A DNA stretch of 36,694 bases from Planctomycetota bacterium (GTDB lineage Bacteria > Planctomycetota > Phycisphaerae > WQYP01). The stretch covers positions 1 to 36,694 of the forward strand of contig JAJZGD010000006.1 of the NCBI GenBank assembly GCA_021804985.1, in the 5' to 3' direction. The stretch's first letter is position 1; every line of letters begins with the position of its first letter. Below the pieces are notes generated by a model. The model was not told where the DNA came from. It saw nothing but the letters and a program-made list of their open reading frames with translations, and did not search any database. Shown piece after piece: positions 25,069 through 32,004 of this stretch. Both the position numbers and the translations under genes were made by a program.

Positions 25069-26394
25069 ATGTTTGCACGCTCCGCGAATCTGATGCTGTT
25101 TATCGGGCGATTCCACCCGATGTTGGTTCATCTGCCGATTGGCATATTGTTCATTCTCGCCATTTTGGAACTATCCGCAATGCGGCCCACCTGGCGAGCG
25201 CCCGTTGCCACCGTGCGGCGATTGATGGTGCCCGTGCTGGCCATCTGTGCCGTGATAACCGCCACCTGCGGGTGGCTATTGGCGACCGGCGGCACGTACA
25301 ACCCGGCGTTACTTTTCTGGCATCGGTGGCTGGGCGTGAGTGTCGCGGGGCTATGCGTATTAATGTGGGCGCTATGCCAATTGAAGCAATTCACGGTCTA
25401 TTACGTAACGTTGGGTATTTCAATGGTGATGATTATTATCACCGGGCACTACGGAGGCTCGATGACATATGGCAGCAATTATCTCACCGAATACGCACCG
25501 CCGGCAATAAAAAGCCTTTTGGGGGACACCGCTCCCCAGGCGGCCAAACCGTTGCCAAAAATCGCGCATCTCTCCACTGCGCTCGTCTATCCGCAAATTA
25601 TCCAGGCCATTTTTACGGACAACTGCGTGTCTTGTCATGGGCCGGACCGACAGAAGGCGGGGCTGCGCCTCGATTCGTATGCATGGCTGATGCGTGGCAG
25701 TCACCATAAGGCAATCGTTTTGCCAGGCGATGCCCAGCGGAGCATTCTGCTGCAACGAATTCTGCTGCCGTTGGGGCATAGCCACCGCATGCCGCCGCGC
25801 AGCCATCCCCAGCTCACCGCTGGCGAGATCGCGATTTTAAAATGGTGGGTCAACGCCGGCGCCAGCCCCACCCAACGGCTCGACGCGCTCCGGCCGCCCC
25901 GAAATATTCTTACGGATGTCCAGACCCTTTTTGCGGCCGCGACCAACCGGTCTCCGCTGCCTATGCGAAAGATTGCGGCGCTGATAAAGCACCTTTCGAA
26001 GCGCACCGGTGTCAGGATAAGTGCTGCCGGGAAAACGGGTGGGATGTTGCGATGCAGTGCGCGCCATGTCAAAGCATTCTCCGATGCCGAGTTGCAAATG
26101 CTCACCCCCCTGAGGCTCAATATCATCGACATGAATTTGGATTCCACGGCCATTACCAACCGCAGCCTCGCACTGATTAATCAGATGGTCAATCTGGAAT
26201 CATTGCATCTCCGGCATACAGCCATAACGTCGAAAGGACTCAATCTGCTTTCCAACCTCACCCACCTGAAATATTTAAGTGTTCCGGGGCCGCAAATCAG
26301 CCAAACGGCAATACACGCGCTGAAAAAACGGAACTATATTGAACACCTTGTGGTAACGGGCGACGGAGGGTTAAATGATCTGCCTGCATATTAA
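25069..26394 (+). CDS. DUF2231 - planctomycete cytochrome c - leucine-rich repeat protein
   Basis: The 441-aa protein has three parts. Residues ~1-130 are a four-helix membrane domain starting 'RFHPMLVHLPIGILFILAILE', typical of DUF2231. Residues ~172-290 are a planctomycete-type cytochrome c domain: heme site 'CVSCHG' (Cys186, Cys189, His190), 'LRLDSYAWLMRGS', and 'HRMPP', a candidate Met ligand. The rest is a linker and three LRR-like units ('LINQMVNLESLHLRHTAITSKGLNLLSNLTHLKYL'). It is predicted to be a membrane-anchored heme protein with the heme and LRR outside the cytoplasm. No PSD1/DUF1549 partner is in the window. ATG at 25069 begins the conserved part. A paralogue lacking the membrane domain follows. 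Confidence 0.85.
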   Translation: MFARSANLMLFIGRFHPMLVHLPIGILFILAILELSAMRPTWRAPVATVRRLMVPVLAICAVITATCGWLLATGGTYNPALLFWHRWLGVSVAGLCVLMWALCQLKQFTVYYVTLGISMVMIIITGHYGGSMTYGSNYLTEYAPPAIKSLLGDTAPQAAKPLPKIAHLSTALVYPQIIQAIFTDNCVSCHGPDRQKAGLRLDSYAWLMRGSHHKAIVLPGDAQRSILLQRILLPLGHSHRMPPRSHPQLTAGEIAILKWWVNAGASPTQRLDALRPPRNILTDVQTLFAAATNRSPLPMRKIAALIKHLSKRTGVRISAAGKTGGMLRCSARHVKAFSDAELQMLTPLRLNIIDMNLDSTAITNRSLALINQMVNLESLHLRHTAITSKGLNLLSNLTHLKYLSVPGPQISQTAIHALKKRNYIEHLVVTGDGGLNDLPAY

Positions 26395-26450
26395 CCATGG
26401 CGCGTCATGCGTCAGAATTTTCTCCGGCCATGCGCCGGTGCCACCTGAAA

Positions 26451-26507
26451 ACCTGATCCCATTGCCGCAGGCGCATCGGATTCCGCTGCGGGTGGTTTTA
26501 ATCAGGT
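26451..26507 (+). other. Nested inverted repeat upstream of the second cytochrome gene
   Basis: ACCTGAT (26451-26457) pairs with ATCAGGT (26501-26507). Inside it, CCGCAG (26465-26470) pairs with CTGCGG (26486-26491). The two-tier hairpin lies in the 188-bp gap between the paralogues, about 75 nt before the second start. It could be a leader structure or an operator; no T-run follows. Confidence 0.3.
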
Positions 26508-26582
26508 AAGATGGATTGCAAGTTGTATGACGCCGTGCGCGGCGCCGTTCCCATGAACGCTTTGGAAGAAGGAAGCTGTTTT

Positions 26583-27548
26583 ATGCCTGATTTAGGATGC
26601 TCGAAGAATTCTTGGATTGTGCTGACCATGTCGGCGGCAGTGCTGATGTCTGCCGTTCTTGGGCTTAGGTTTGCAGCCGGAGGGCAGGCCGCAGCAGCGC
26701 CGCTGGCACGTGCCCACCGACACTGGATTATGGCCGACGTCGGCGGCGGTGGTGCAGCGGCGGTGTACCCGCGTTTGATTCAGCCCATCTTCATTCAGAA
26801 TTGCGTGATGTGCCATGGCGTTCACAGGCAAAAAGGGCATCTGCGACTCGACACCTACGCCAATGTGATGTATGGAAAATACGGGCACAAAGTGGTGCTG
26901 CCGGGGGATGCGGCGCACAGCGCCTTGATCCGTCGAATTCTGCTACCGCGGTGGAATCATCACCGCATGCCACCCCATGGCCATGGCAATCTGACTTCAG
27001 CGCAAATAACGCTGCTGAAATGGTGGGTACAAAGCGGCTGCAGCGCCGCCGGCACACTTGATTCCCTGCATGCGACGCGCGCCATTCGGCAGGCCGCATC
27101 TGCGGAGTTACGAATTGCCCGCATGTTTATCCCCCAACCGCTAAGCAGAATTTACGCGGAGATTCACCGGATTTCGAAACAGACGGGGATCGCCATCCGG
27201 GCACTCCGGCGCGGATTGCCGTGGCTCGCATGCGACGCCTCGCGCGATCATCGCTTTAACAACGGGGATATTGCCACGCTCTCTCACATCGGGGCAAATA
27301 TTGTTACATTAAATTTGAGCCATACCGCGGTGACCAATCGCGGCATCTCGGGCTTGAGCGTCATGGTTAATCTGATGTATCTGCATCTGGAGCACACCGC
27401 GGTGACCAACGCCGGCCTGGCGGCAATTTCAAACCTCGGACATTTGCGGTACCTGAATGTGACCGGCACGCGGGTGACGCAGGCCGGGGTTAACGAATTC
27501 AAGCGGCGCAATCACCTCTGGCGGCTATGGGTTGTAGGGCTCCGGTGA
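26583..27548 (+). CDS. Planctomycete cytochrome c - leucine-rich repeat protein
   Basis: The 321-aa protein is a paralogue of the preceding gene. It keeps the cytochrome and LRR parts but has a single N-terminal hydrophobic segment ('WIVLTMSAAVLMSAVLGLRF') in place of DUF2231. The heme site is 'CVMCHG' (Cys74, Cys77, His78), followed by 'LRLDTYANVMYGKYGHKVVLPGDAAHSALIRRILLP' and 'HHRMPP'. The shared linker has 'ISKQTGIAIRALRRG', and the LRR units read 'LNLSHTAVTNRGISGLSVMVNLMYLHLEHTAVTNAGL'. It is likely extracytoplasmic and anchored by the uncleaved or cleaved N terminus. ATG 26583 has AAGGAAG about 8 nt upstream, better than the ORF-track start 26511. The role may be electron transfer or heme-based sensing; neither is shown. 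Confidence 0.83.
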   Translation: MPDLGCSKNSWIVLTMSAAVLMSAVLGLRFAAGGQAAAAPLARAHRHWIMADVGGGGAAAVYPRLIQPIFIQNCVMCHGVHRQKGHLRLDTYANVMYGKYGHKVVLPGDAAHSALIRRILLPRWNHHRMPPHGHGNLTSAQITLLKWWVQSGCSAAGTLDSLHATRAIRQAASAELRIARMFIPQPLSRIYAEIHRISKQTGIAIRALRRGLPWLACDASRDHRFNNGDIATLSHIGANIVTLNLSHTAVTNRGISGLSVMVNLMYLHLEHTAVTNAGLAAISNLGHLRYLNVTGTRVTQAGVNEFKRRNHLWRLWVVGLR

Positions 27549-27584
27549 ATTGCCGCTGGTCAGGGGCACAAACCGCGCGGCGTC

Positions 27585-28346
27585 TTACGCATGAATTCCC
27601 TGACGGATGAGAAATGCTGCGTAGTCTTCCGGCGTGTCAATACCGTGGTGCGCGTGCGGGCTGTCGTGAACAATAATTCGCGCCCCTAAGTACAGGGCAC
27701 GAAGTTGCTCGAGCTTTTCCATCTGCTCGAGTTCGCATGGCTGCGTCTCACTGAGCGTGAGCAGAAATTCCCGCCGATAGCCGTAAATGCCCAGATGCTT
27801 GCGGTAAAGGCCGGCCAGCATGAGCCGGGGTGCATCGCGGCTTAGGCCCTCGCGGTCATGCGGAATTACACTGCGGGAAAAATACATCGCAAAACGGCGC
27901 TGATCGACCACCACCTTGACAATGTTCGGGCGGTAAATTTCTTCAACGTCGTCGAAGGGTGCGGCGGCCGTGGCCATGGGCACATCCGTACTTTCCAGCA
28001 GGCGAAAGAGACTGTCGATCAAGGCGGGATCAATTTCGGGCTCGTCTCCCTGAACATTGACGATCCTTGCAAAATGTTGGTATTCCGGCATGCGAGCCAC
28101 TTCGGCAATGCGGTCGGTTCCGGATGCATGGGCGGCGGAAGTAAGGACCGCCACACCCCCAAAGCTTTTCACAGCTTTAACAATTCGAACATCGTCGGTG
28201 GCCACAACCACGCCGCTGGCGCGCGTTGCGGAAACCGCCCGCTCATAAACATGCTCAACCAGATATTTTCCGGACTGCCTGAGAAGTGCCTTGCCCGGCA
28301 GGCGCGTGGATTCGTAGCGGGCAGGAATAACGATAAGATTGGACAC
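27585..28346 (-). CDS. kdsB: 3-deoxy-manno-octulosonate cytidylyltransferase
   Basis: KdsB activates Kdo as CMP-Kdo for lipid A inner-core synthesis. The 253-aa product begins 'VIPARYESTRLPGKALL', the nucleotide-binding loop of this family. It has 'VVVATDD', 'SGTDRIAEVA' and 'NVQGDEPEIDPALID', with the metal/substrate Asp, and 'MYFSRSVIPHD' further on. Length is standard. The start is GTG at 28346, with GGGAGA 5 nt upstream. The HIT gene stops 19 bp upstream, so the pair is probably co-transcribed. With lptD it supports LPS-type outer-membrane lipid in this organism. Confidence 0.95.
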   Translation of the reverse strand: MSNLIVIPARYESTRLPGKALLRQSGKYLVEHVYERAVSATRASGVVVATDDVRIVKAVKSFGGVAVLTSAAHASGTDRIAEVARMPEYQHFARIVNVQGDEPEIDPALIDSLFRLLESTDVPMATAAAPFDDVEEIYRPNIVKVVVDQRRFAMYFSRSVIPHDREGLSRDAPRLMLAGLYRKHLGIYGYRREFLLTLSETQPCELEQMEKLEQLRALYLGARIIVHDSPHAHHGIDTPEDYAAFLIRQGIHA

Positions 28347-28365
28347 GATTTCTCCCGATAGAAAT

Positions 28366-28887
28366 TTAAAGGGCCGGGGGGGCCAGACGCTCTTTCAGTT
28401 TCGCTCGCTCCTGACACAATTGCGCAAAGGCGGCTTCCAAGGCTTGTGGAATTACCCGCACCTGCCCGACGGTTGTCATGAAGTTGATGTCCCCATTCCA
28501 GCGCGGAACCACGTGCATGTGAACATGTCCGGGCAGTCCCGCTCCGGCACACCTGCCAATGTTCACACCCATATTAAACCCTTGCGGATTCATGGCGCCA
28601 ATCAGCAATTGCTGGCCGTGTAGCGCCAGTTCCAAAAGGGCCGCGCGCTGCTCGGCCACCAAATCTGACAAGTCCGCGACGTGGGCGTACGGCGCCACAA
28701 GCAGGTGGCCGTTGACATACGGAAAGCGATTCATAAGCAGAAGCGCAGTATCCGTCCTGGCAATAACGAGTTGGCCAGTGTCCAGTTCCGGCTGTCTGGC
28801 AATATCGCACAGGAAGCACCCCTTGGTTTCACCGGTGACGCTTCTAATGTAATCCAGACGCCATGGCGCCCAAATGGATGCGGTCAT
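28366..28887 (-). CDS. HIT-family nucleotide hydrolase/transferase
   Basis: The 173-aa HIT (histidine triad) protein carries the triad 'GHVHMHVVPRW', preceded by 'NPQGFNMGVNIGRCAGAGLP'. An N-terminal 'CFLCDI' pair probably binds zinc together with a later His. The opening 'IWAPWRLDYIRSV' is typical of the Ap4A phosphorylase-like/FHIT-like bacterial branch. Such enzymes cleave dinucleoside polyphosphates or adenylated substrates; which one is not known. It lies 19 bp upstream of kdsB on the same strand and is divergent from zwf (about 100 bp between starts). Confidence 0.9.
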   Translation of the reverse strand: MTASIWAPWRLDYIRSVTGETKGCFLCDIARQPELDTGQLVIARTDTALLLMNRFPYVNGHLLVAPYAHVADLSDLVAEQRAALLELALHGQQLLIGAMNPQGFNMGVNIGRCAGAGLPGHVHMHVVPRWNGDINFMTTVGQVRVIPQALEAAFAQLCQERAKLKERLAPPAL

Positions 28888-28986
28888 AAAATCATCTCAA
28901 GCATTTGCAACACTTTCCGCTAGAATACCGCAATGCGGCCCCGGCGAAACCACCGCCGCAAAACATGCTCCTGAACAGGAATCGCA

Positions 28987-30516
28987 ATGCTGGAAAATTC
29001 TCAAAGCACCCCCGCCATCACGGCGGAGCCATGTGCCTTGGTTATATTCGGAGCCACCGGCGATTTAACCGCTCGCAAGCTTCTACCCGCTATTTATAAC
29101 CTGAGTAAAGACGGCCTGCTGCCCCCGTCCAGCGTGGTCATTGGTTTTGCCCGACGCCCGAAAACCGACGCTGAATTTCGTGAAGAAATGCTCCGCGGCA
29201 TCAATGCCTTTTCGCGGAGCCGACCCGTGGATCCGGGTGTTTGGGAAAAATTGGCCCCCCGCCTTTTCTATCACCAGAGTTCCTTTGACCAAGCCGACGG
29301 CTATCAGTCGCTGGCGACGCGCCTGTTAGAGTTGGACAAAACTCACGGCCTTGGTGGTCGGCGGCTGTATTACCTCTCGACGAGTCCCACCGAATTCGGA
29401 ACCATCGTGTCGCAACTTGGTCAGGCGGGTTTGGGCAATATTGATCCCTTTAATTCCAAGGCGTGGCGACGCGTTATTGTCGAAAAGCCTTTCGGGCATG
29501 ATCTGCAATCGGCGCAACAACTAAACTGGGCAATCAATCGGGTGTTCGACGAATCGCAGGTTTTTCGAATTGACCACTACCTCGGCAAACAGACGGTACA
29601 GAATCTGCTGGTATTCCGATTCGCCAACGGCATCTTTGAGCCGATCTGGAATCGGCGATATGTCGATCATGTGCAAGTCACCGTTGCGGAAGACATCGGC
29701 GTGGAGGGCCGGGGCGGCTACTTTGATACTGCCGGCACCTTGCGGGATATGATCCAGAATCATTTGATGCAATTGCTCACGCTTGTCGCGATGGAGCCGC
29801 CGGTTTCGCTTGATGGCGACGCCATTCGGGATGAAAAAGTTCGGGTGCTTAAGGCGATCTCCGCGTTTACGCCCGAACAGGTGGAAAAAATGACCGTGCG
29901 CGGGCAATATTCCGCCGGCAGCGAAAATGGCAAACCGGTGATCGGCTATCATGAAGAACGGGGCGTCAAGGCGGACAGCACGACGGAAACATACGCCGCC
30001 GTGCAGCTGGCCATCGACAACTGGCGGTGGTATGGGGTGCCTTTTTACCTTCGAAGCGGCAAGCACCTGAAGCGTAAAGGATCGGAAATTAATATTCATT
30101 TTAACCGTGCACCCGGCGTGCTCTTCAACACGCCCCAGCGCGGTACCAGCGCCAATGTATTAACACTCCGCATTCAACCGCGTGAAAGCATTGGCCTGCG
30201 CATGAACGCCAAGCGTCCCGGAACGGCGGCGACCATCGCACCGGTTGGCATGAATTTTCATTACAGTGAGGCCTTCGGAAGTTATTCTCCGGAAGCTTAT
30301 GAGCGGCTGCTGCTGGATGCCATTTTAGGGGATTCCACACTTTTCATACGTCGCGATGAGGTTGAAAGCGCCTGGCAGATTATTGATCGAATTGAAGGCT
30401 CATGGGCCGCCGGAAAACCACCGCTCAAGATTTATTCACCGGGATCGTGGGGGCCGGCCGAAGCTGAAGAGCTTCTCAAGAGCAGCGGCCGTAGCTGGGA
30501 TGAATTACCGACTTAG
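28987..30516 (+). CDS. zwf: Glucose-6-phosphate 1-dehydrogenase
   Basis: Zwf oxidises glucose 6-phosphate to 6-phosphogluconolactone with NADP+, the entry to the oxidative pentose phosphate pathway. The 509-aa product has the Rossmann motif 'LVIFGATGDLTARKLLPAIY', 'RVIVEKPFGHD' and the active-site signature 'FRIDHYLGKQTVQNLLVFRFAN'. The substrate-binding region has 'WYGVPFYLRSGKHLKRKGSEI'. Length is normal. Start ATG at 28987 has AGGA 6 nt upstream. A TAGAAT at 28921-28926 could be its -10 box but lacks a matched -35. No pgl or gnd gene is adjacent, so it appears monocistronic. Confidence 0.97.
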   Translation: MLENSQSTPAITAEPCALVIFGATGDLTARKLLPAIYNLSKDGLLPPSSVVIGFARRPKTDAEFREEMLRGINAFSRSRPVDPGVWEKLAPRLFYHQSSFDQADGYQSLATRLLELDKTHGLGGRRLYYLSTSPTEFGTIVSQLGQAGLGNIDPFNSKAWRRVIVEKPFGHDLQSAQQLNWAINRVFDESQVFRIDHYLGKQTVQNLLVFRFANGIFEPIWNRRYVDHVQVTVAEDIGVEGRGGYFDTAGTLRDMIQNHLMQLLTLVAMEPPVSLDGDAIRDEKVRVLKAISAFTPEQVEKMTVRGQYSAGSENGKPVIGYHEERGVKADSTTETYAAVQLAIDNWRWYGVPFYLRSGKHLKRKGSEINIHFNRAPGVLFNTPQRGTSANVLTLRIQPRESIGLRMNAKRPGTAATIAPVGMNFHYSEAFGSYSPEAYERLLLDAILGDSTLFIRRDEVESAWQIIDRIEGSWAAGKPPLKIYSPGSWGPAEAEELLKSSGRSWDELPT

Positions 30517-30659
30517 GGGGCGGGAGCCAAAAATCACGCCGCCCCGCCTGCGGCGCGGCTCCTCGGTGTACCCTCTGCGTCGGGTACGCCATCGTCGCCG
30601 CTGCTTGATGGGCGCCAAAAATCACGCCGTCGCAACCCGGCGATTACTCGGACAGGCTC
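30517..30659. other. Hairpin-rich convergent gap between zwf and glycosyltransferase
   Basis: The gap starts with GGGGCGG...CCGCCCC around the 16-mer GCCAAAAATCACGCCG, which recurs at 30614 and 31812. A 9-bp hairpin follows, GGTGTACCC/GGGTACGCC (30565-30573/30582-30590, one wobble). Then comes the left copy of the 66-bp repeat (30597-30662). No coding signal is seen. Confidence 0.6.
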
Positions 30660-30662
30660 CTA
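30597..30662 (-). repeat. 66-bp repeat, copy at the glycosyltransferase 3' end
   Basis: This sequence recurs at 31795-31860 in the same orientation with only a few mismatches, so the two copies bracket the glycosyltransferase gene. Its 35-bp core (30628-30662) ends in GGACAGGCTCCTA. The terminal CTA, read on minus, is the TAG stop codon of the glycosyltransferase. The outer part contains CCAAAAATCACGCC. Confidence 0.85.
30616..30642 (-). terminator. Terminator-like hairpin within the repeat
   Basis: On the minus strand CGCCG and CGGCG form a 5-bp stem with an 8-nt loop, followed by TGA and then TTTTT. It lies about 20 nt after the glycosyltransferase stop. The short stem makes it a weak intrinsic terminator. 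The same layout, with a mismatch, recurs in the copy at 31816-31840. Confidence 0.4.
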
Positions 30663-31763
30663 GTGTTTCGGCGGCAGTTCAAGTGCCAGTGAACCACGTT
30701 TCAAAACTTTGAGCAAATGGGAAAGTTGCGATGCCGTGGTGCTCATCGCATATTGCTCTCGCACCCGGTTGGCCGCAGTGGTGGCCAGCAAGCGTGACGT
30801 CGCATGGTCGCTCTCCAATGATGTTAGACACGAGCCCCAATCCGCTTGCCTGCTGACAATGCGACTGGTTTGGGCACAGAACAACGAGCCGACCGATCGA
30901 CCACGGCAGGCCGTTGGACACATGGCGGCCATGGCCTCAAGCCCGGCGTGCCAGAATCTGGTTTGCGGTTCGATATTGATTAAGGCATCCACGGATGAAA
31001 TGACGCAACTGGCCGCGGCAATCGCCGGGATGAAACTCACGCGCGCCGACAATTTCATATCTCGCGCCATGCGCCATACCGCATCGACCGCGGGGCCGGT
31101 ATCAAGAAACAAGGCCATTGTGGCAGCGGGCGGGGGTATCTGAGAAAATGCGCGCAGAAACCCCTCTATTTCGGCGGGGTTTTGGATCATATCCAGACAC
31201 GCGATTGAAAACATTCCGTCCTGCTTAGGTCGGACGGGTAAATCCGCATGGGTAAAAACGCCGGGCGGAATGACGGTGCCGCGAGCCGGCGATACCGATG
31301 CGTAGGCGGCTTGTAACTCGGCGGTGGCGAAAATCCGATGCACATCCAGGCCGACATCCTGCGTTTCATTCAGATCGAAATGCCAACGCAGCAAAACGGT
31401 AGTGACCAATTCCGCGAGCACTGGCGACTGCGTCGGGTTGAAGCCGAAGAGAATAACTGCATCCAAGGCTTGACTGCGCAATTGATTGGCCAGTTTGGCA
31501 TGAGTGCGCCGATCGCGGGAAAATAAAGCGCTTGGAAGCGATGCGGGTTTCACCACGAACTGCTCGGCGACGAGCCCTGCAAGCGGTTGAAGGGCAACCG
31601 ATTCCGGTGCCACAATAACAACGTGATGCCGTTCGGCGCGAAGCGCCACACAAAGCTGCCGAAGAAAGGTGAATTCCGTCAGGAAAGTGCGCTCGTCGAG
31701 CCACAGCGCCAGCCGGAGGCCGCCATCGGTGGACTGGGGCGGGTTTAAACCGCTTGTCATCAT
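30660..31763 (-). CDS. Glycosyltransferase-like protein (GT-B, family 4-like)
   Basis: The 367-aa protein resembles GT-B glycosyltransferases. An N-terminal Rossmann-like half has 'LALWLDERTFLTEFTFLRQLCVALRAERHHVVIVAPES'. A linker, 'RGTVIPPGVFTHADLPVRP', is the usual hinge before the nucleotide-sugar half. The C-terminal half has 'SIACLDMIQNPAEIEGFLRAFSQIP', 'SFIPAIAAASCVISSVDALINIEPQTRFWHAGLEAMAAMCPTACRGRSVGSLF' and a final helix. The Glu of the family's ExxxxxxxE motif seems to be in 'GLEAMA', but the second Glu is not evident, so activity is uncertain. The donor and acceptor are unknown. The gene is flanked by 66-bp direct repeats and its TAG stop lies inside one. Confidence 0.68.
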   Translation of the reverse strand: MMTSGLNPPQSTDGGLRLALWLDERTFLTEFTFLRQLCVALRAERHHVVIVAPESVALQPLAGLVAEQFVVKPASLPSALFSRDRRTHAKLANQLRSQALDAVILFGFNPTQSPVLAELVTTVLLRWHFDLNETQDVGLDVHRIFATAELQAAYASVSPARGTVIPPGVFTHADLPVRPKQDGMFSIACLDMIQNPAEIEGFLRAFSQIPPPAATMALFLDTGPAVDAVWRMARDMKLSARVSFIPAIAAASCVISSVDALINIEPQTRFWHAGLEAMAAMCPTACRGRSVGSLFCAQTSRIVSRQADWGSCLTSLESDHATSRLLATTAANRVREQYAMSTTASQLSHLLKVLKRGSLALELPPKH

Positions 31764-31794
31764 AAAGAAGCGCCTATGTCAGGGGCTGGGCGCC

Positions 31795-31860
31795 GCCGCT
31801 GCTTAATGGGTGCCAAAAATCACGCCGTCGCAACGTGGCGATTACTGGGACAGGCTCCTA
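31795..31860 (-). repeat. 66-bp repeat, copy upstream of the glycosyltransferase
   Basis: This is a near-identical direct copy of 30597-30662, with changes at a few positions, including GTG for CCC within the core. It lies 32 bp upstream of the glycosyltransferase start and runs directly into the tandem array next to clpX. Confidence 0.85.
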
Positions 31861-32004
31861 CACAGCCCCGCCCACAAAGCTGTTGATGGCGTTGACCCGT
31901 CGCAACCCGGCGATTACTCGGACAGGCTCCTACACAGCCCCGCCCACAAAGCTGTTGACGGCGTTGACCCGTCGCAACCCGGCGATTACTCGGACAGGCT
32001 CCTA
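31826..32004 (-). repeat. Tandem array of the 35-bp core, three copies with 72-bp period
   Basis: Cores lie at 31826-31860, 31898-31932 and 31970-32004. They are separated by two 37-bp spacers that are identical except for one base (GATGG/GACGG). Cores two and three are identical; core one has a few changes. The spacers contain ACAGC/GCTGT inverted arms. The last three bases of the third core (CTA) are, on minus, the TAG stop codon of clpX. Identical spacers rule out a CRISPR array. Confidence 0.9.

Noticed and set aside
24809-25078. 89-aa minus-strand ORF in the GH2/cytochrome intergenic region
   Set aside because: It runs through the palindromic repeat, has no ribosome-binding site or recognisable motif, and overlaps the start of the cytochrome gene.
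31826-32004. Possible CRISPR array
   Set aside because: The spacers are identical except for one base, there are only three units, and no cas genes are present.
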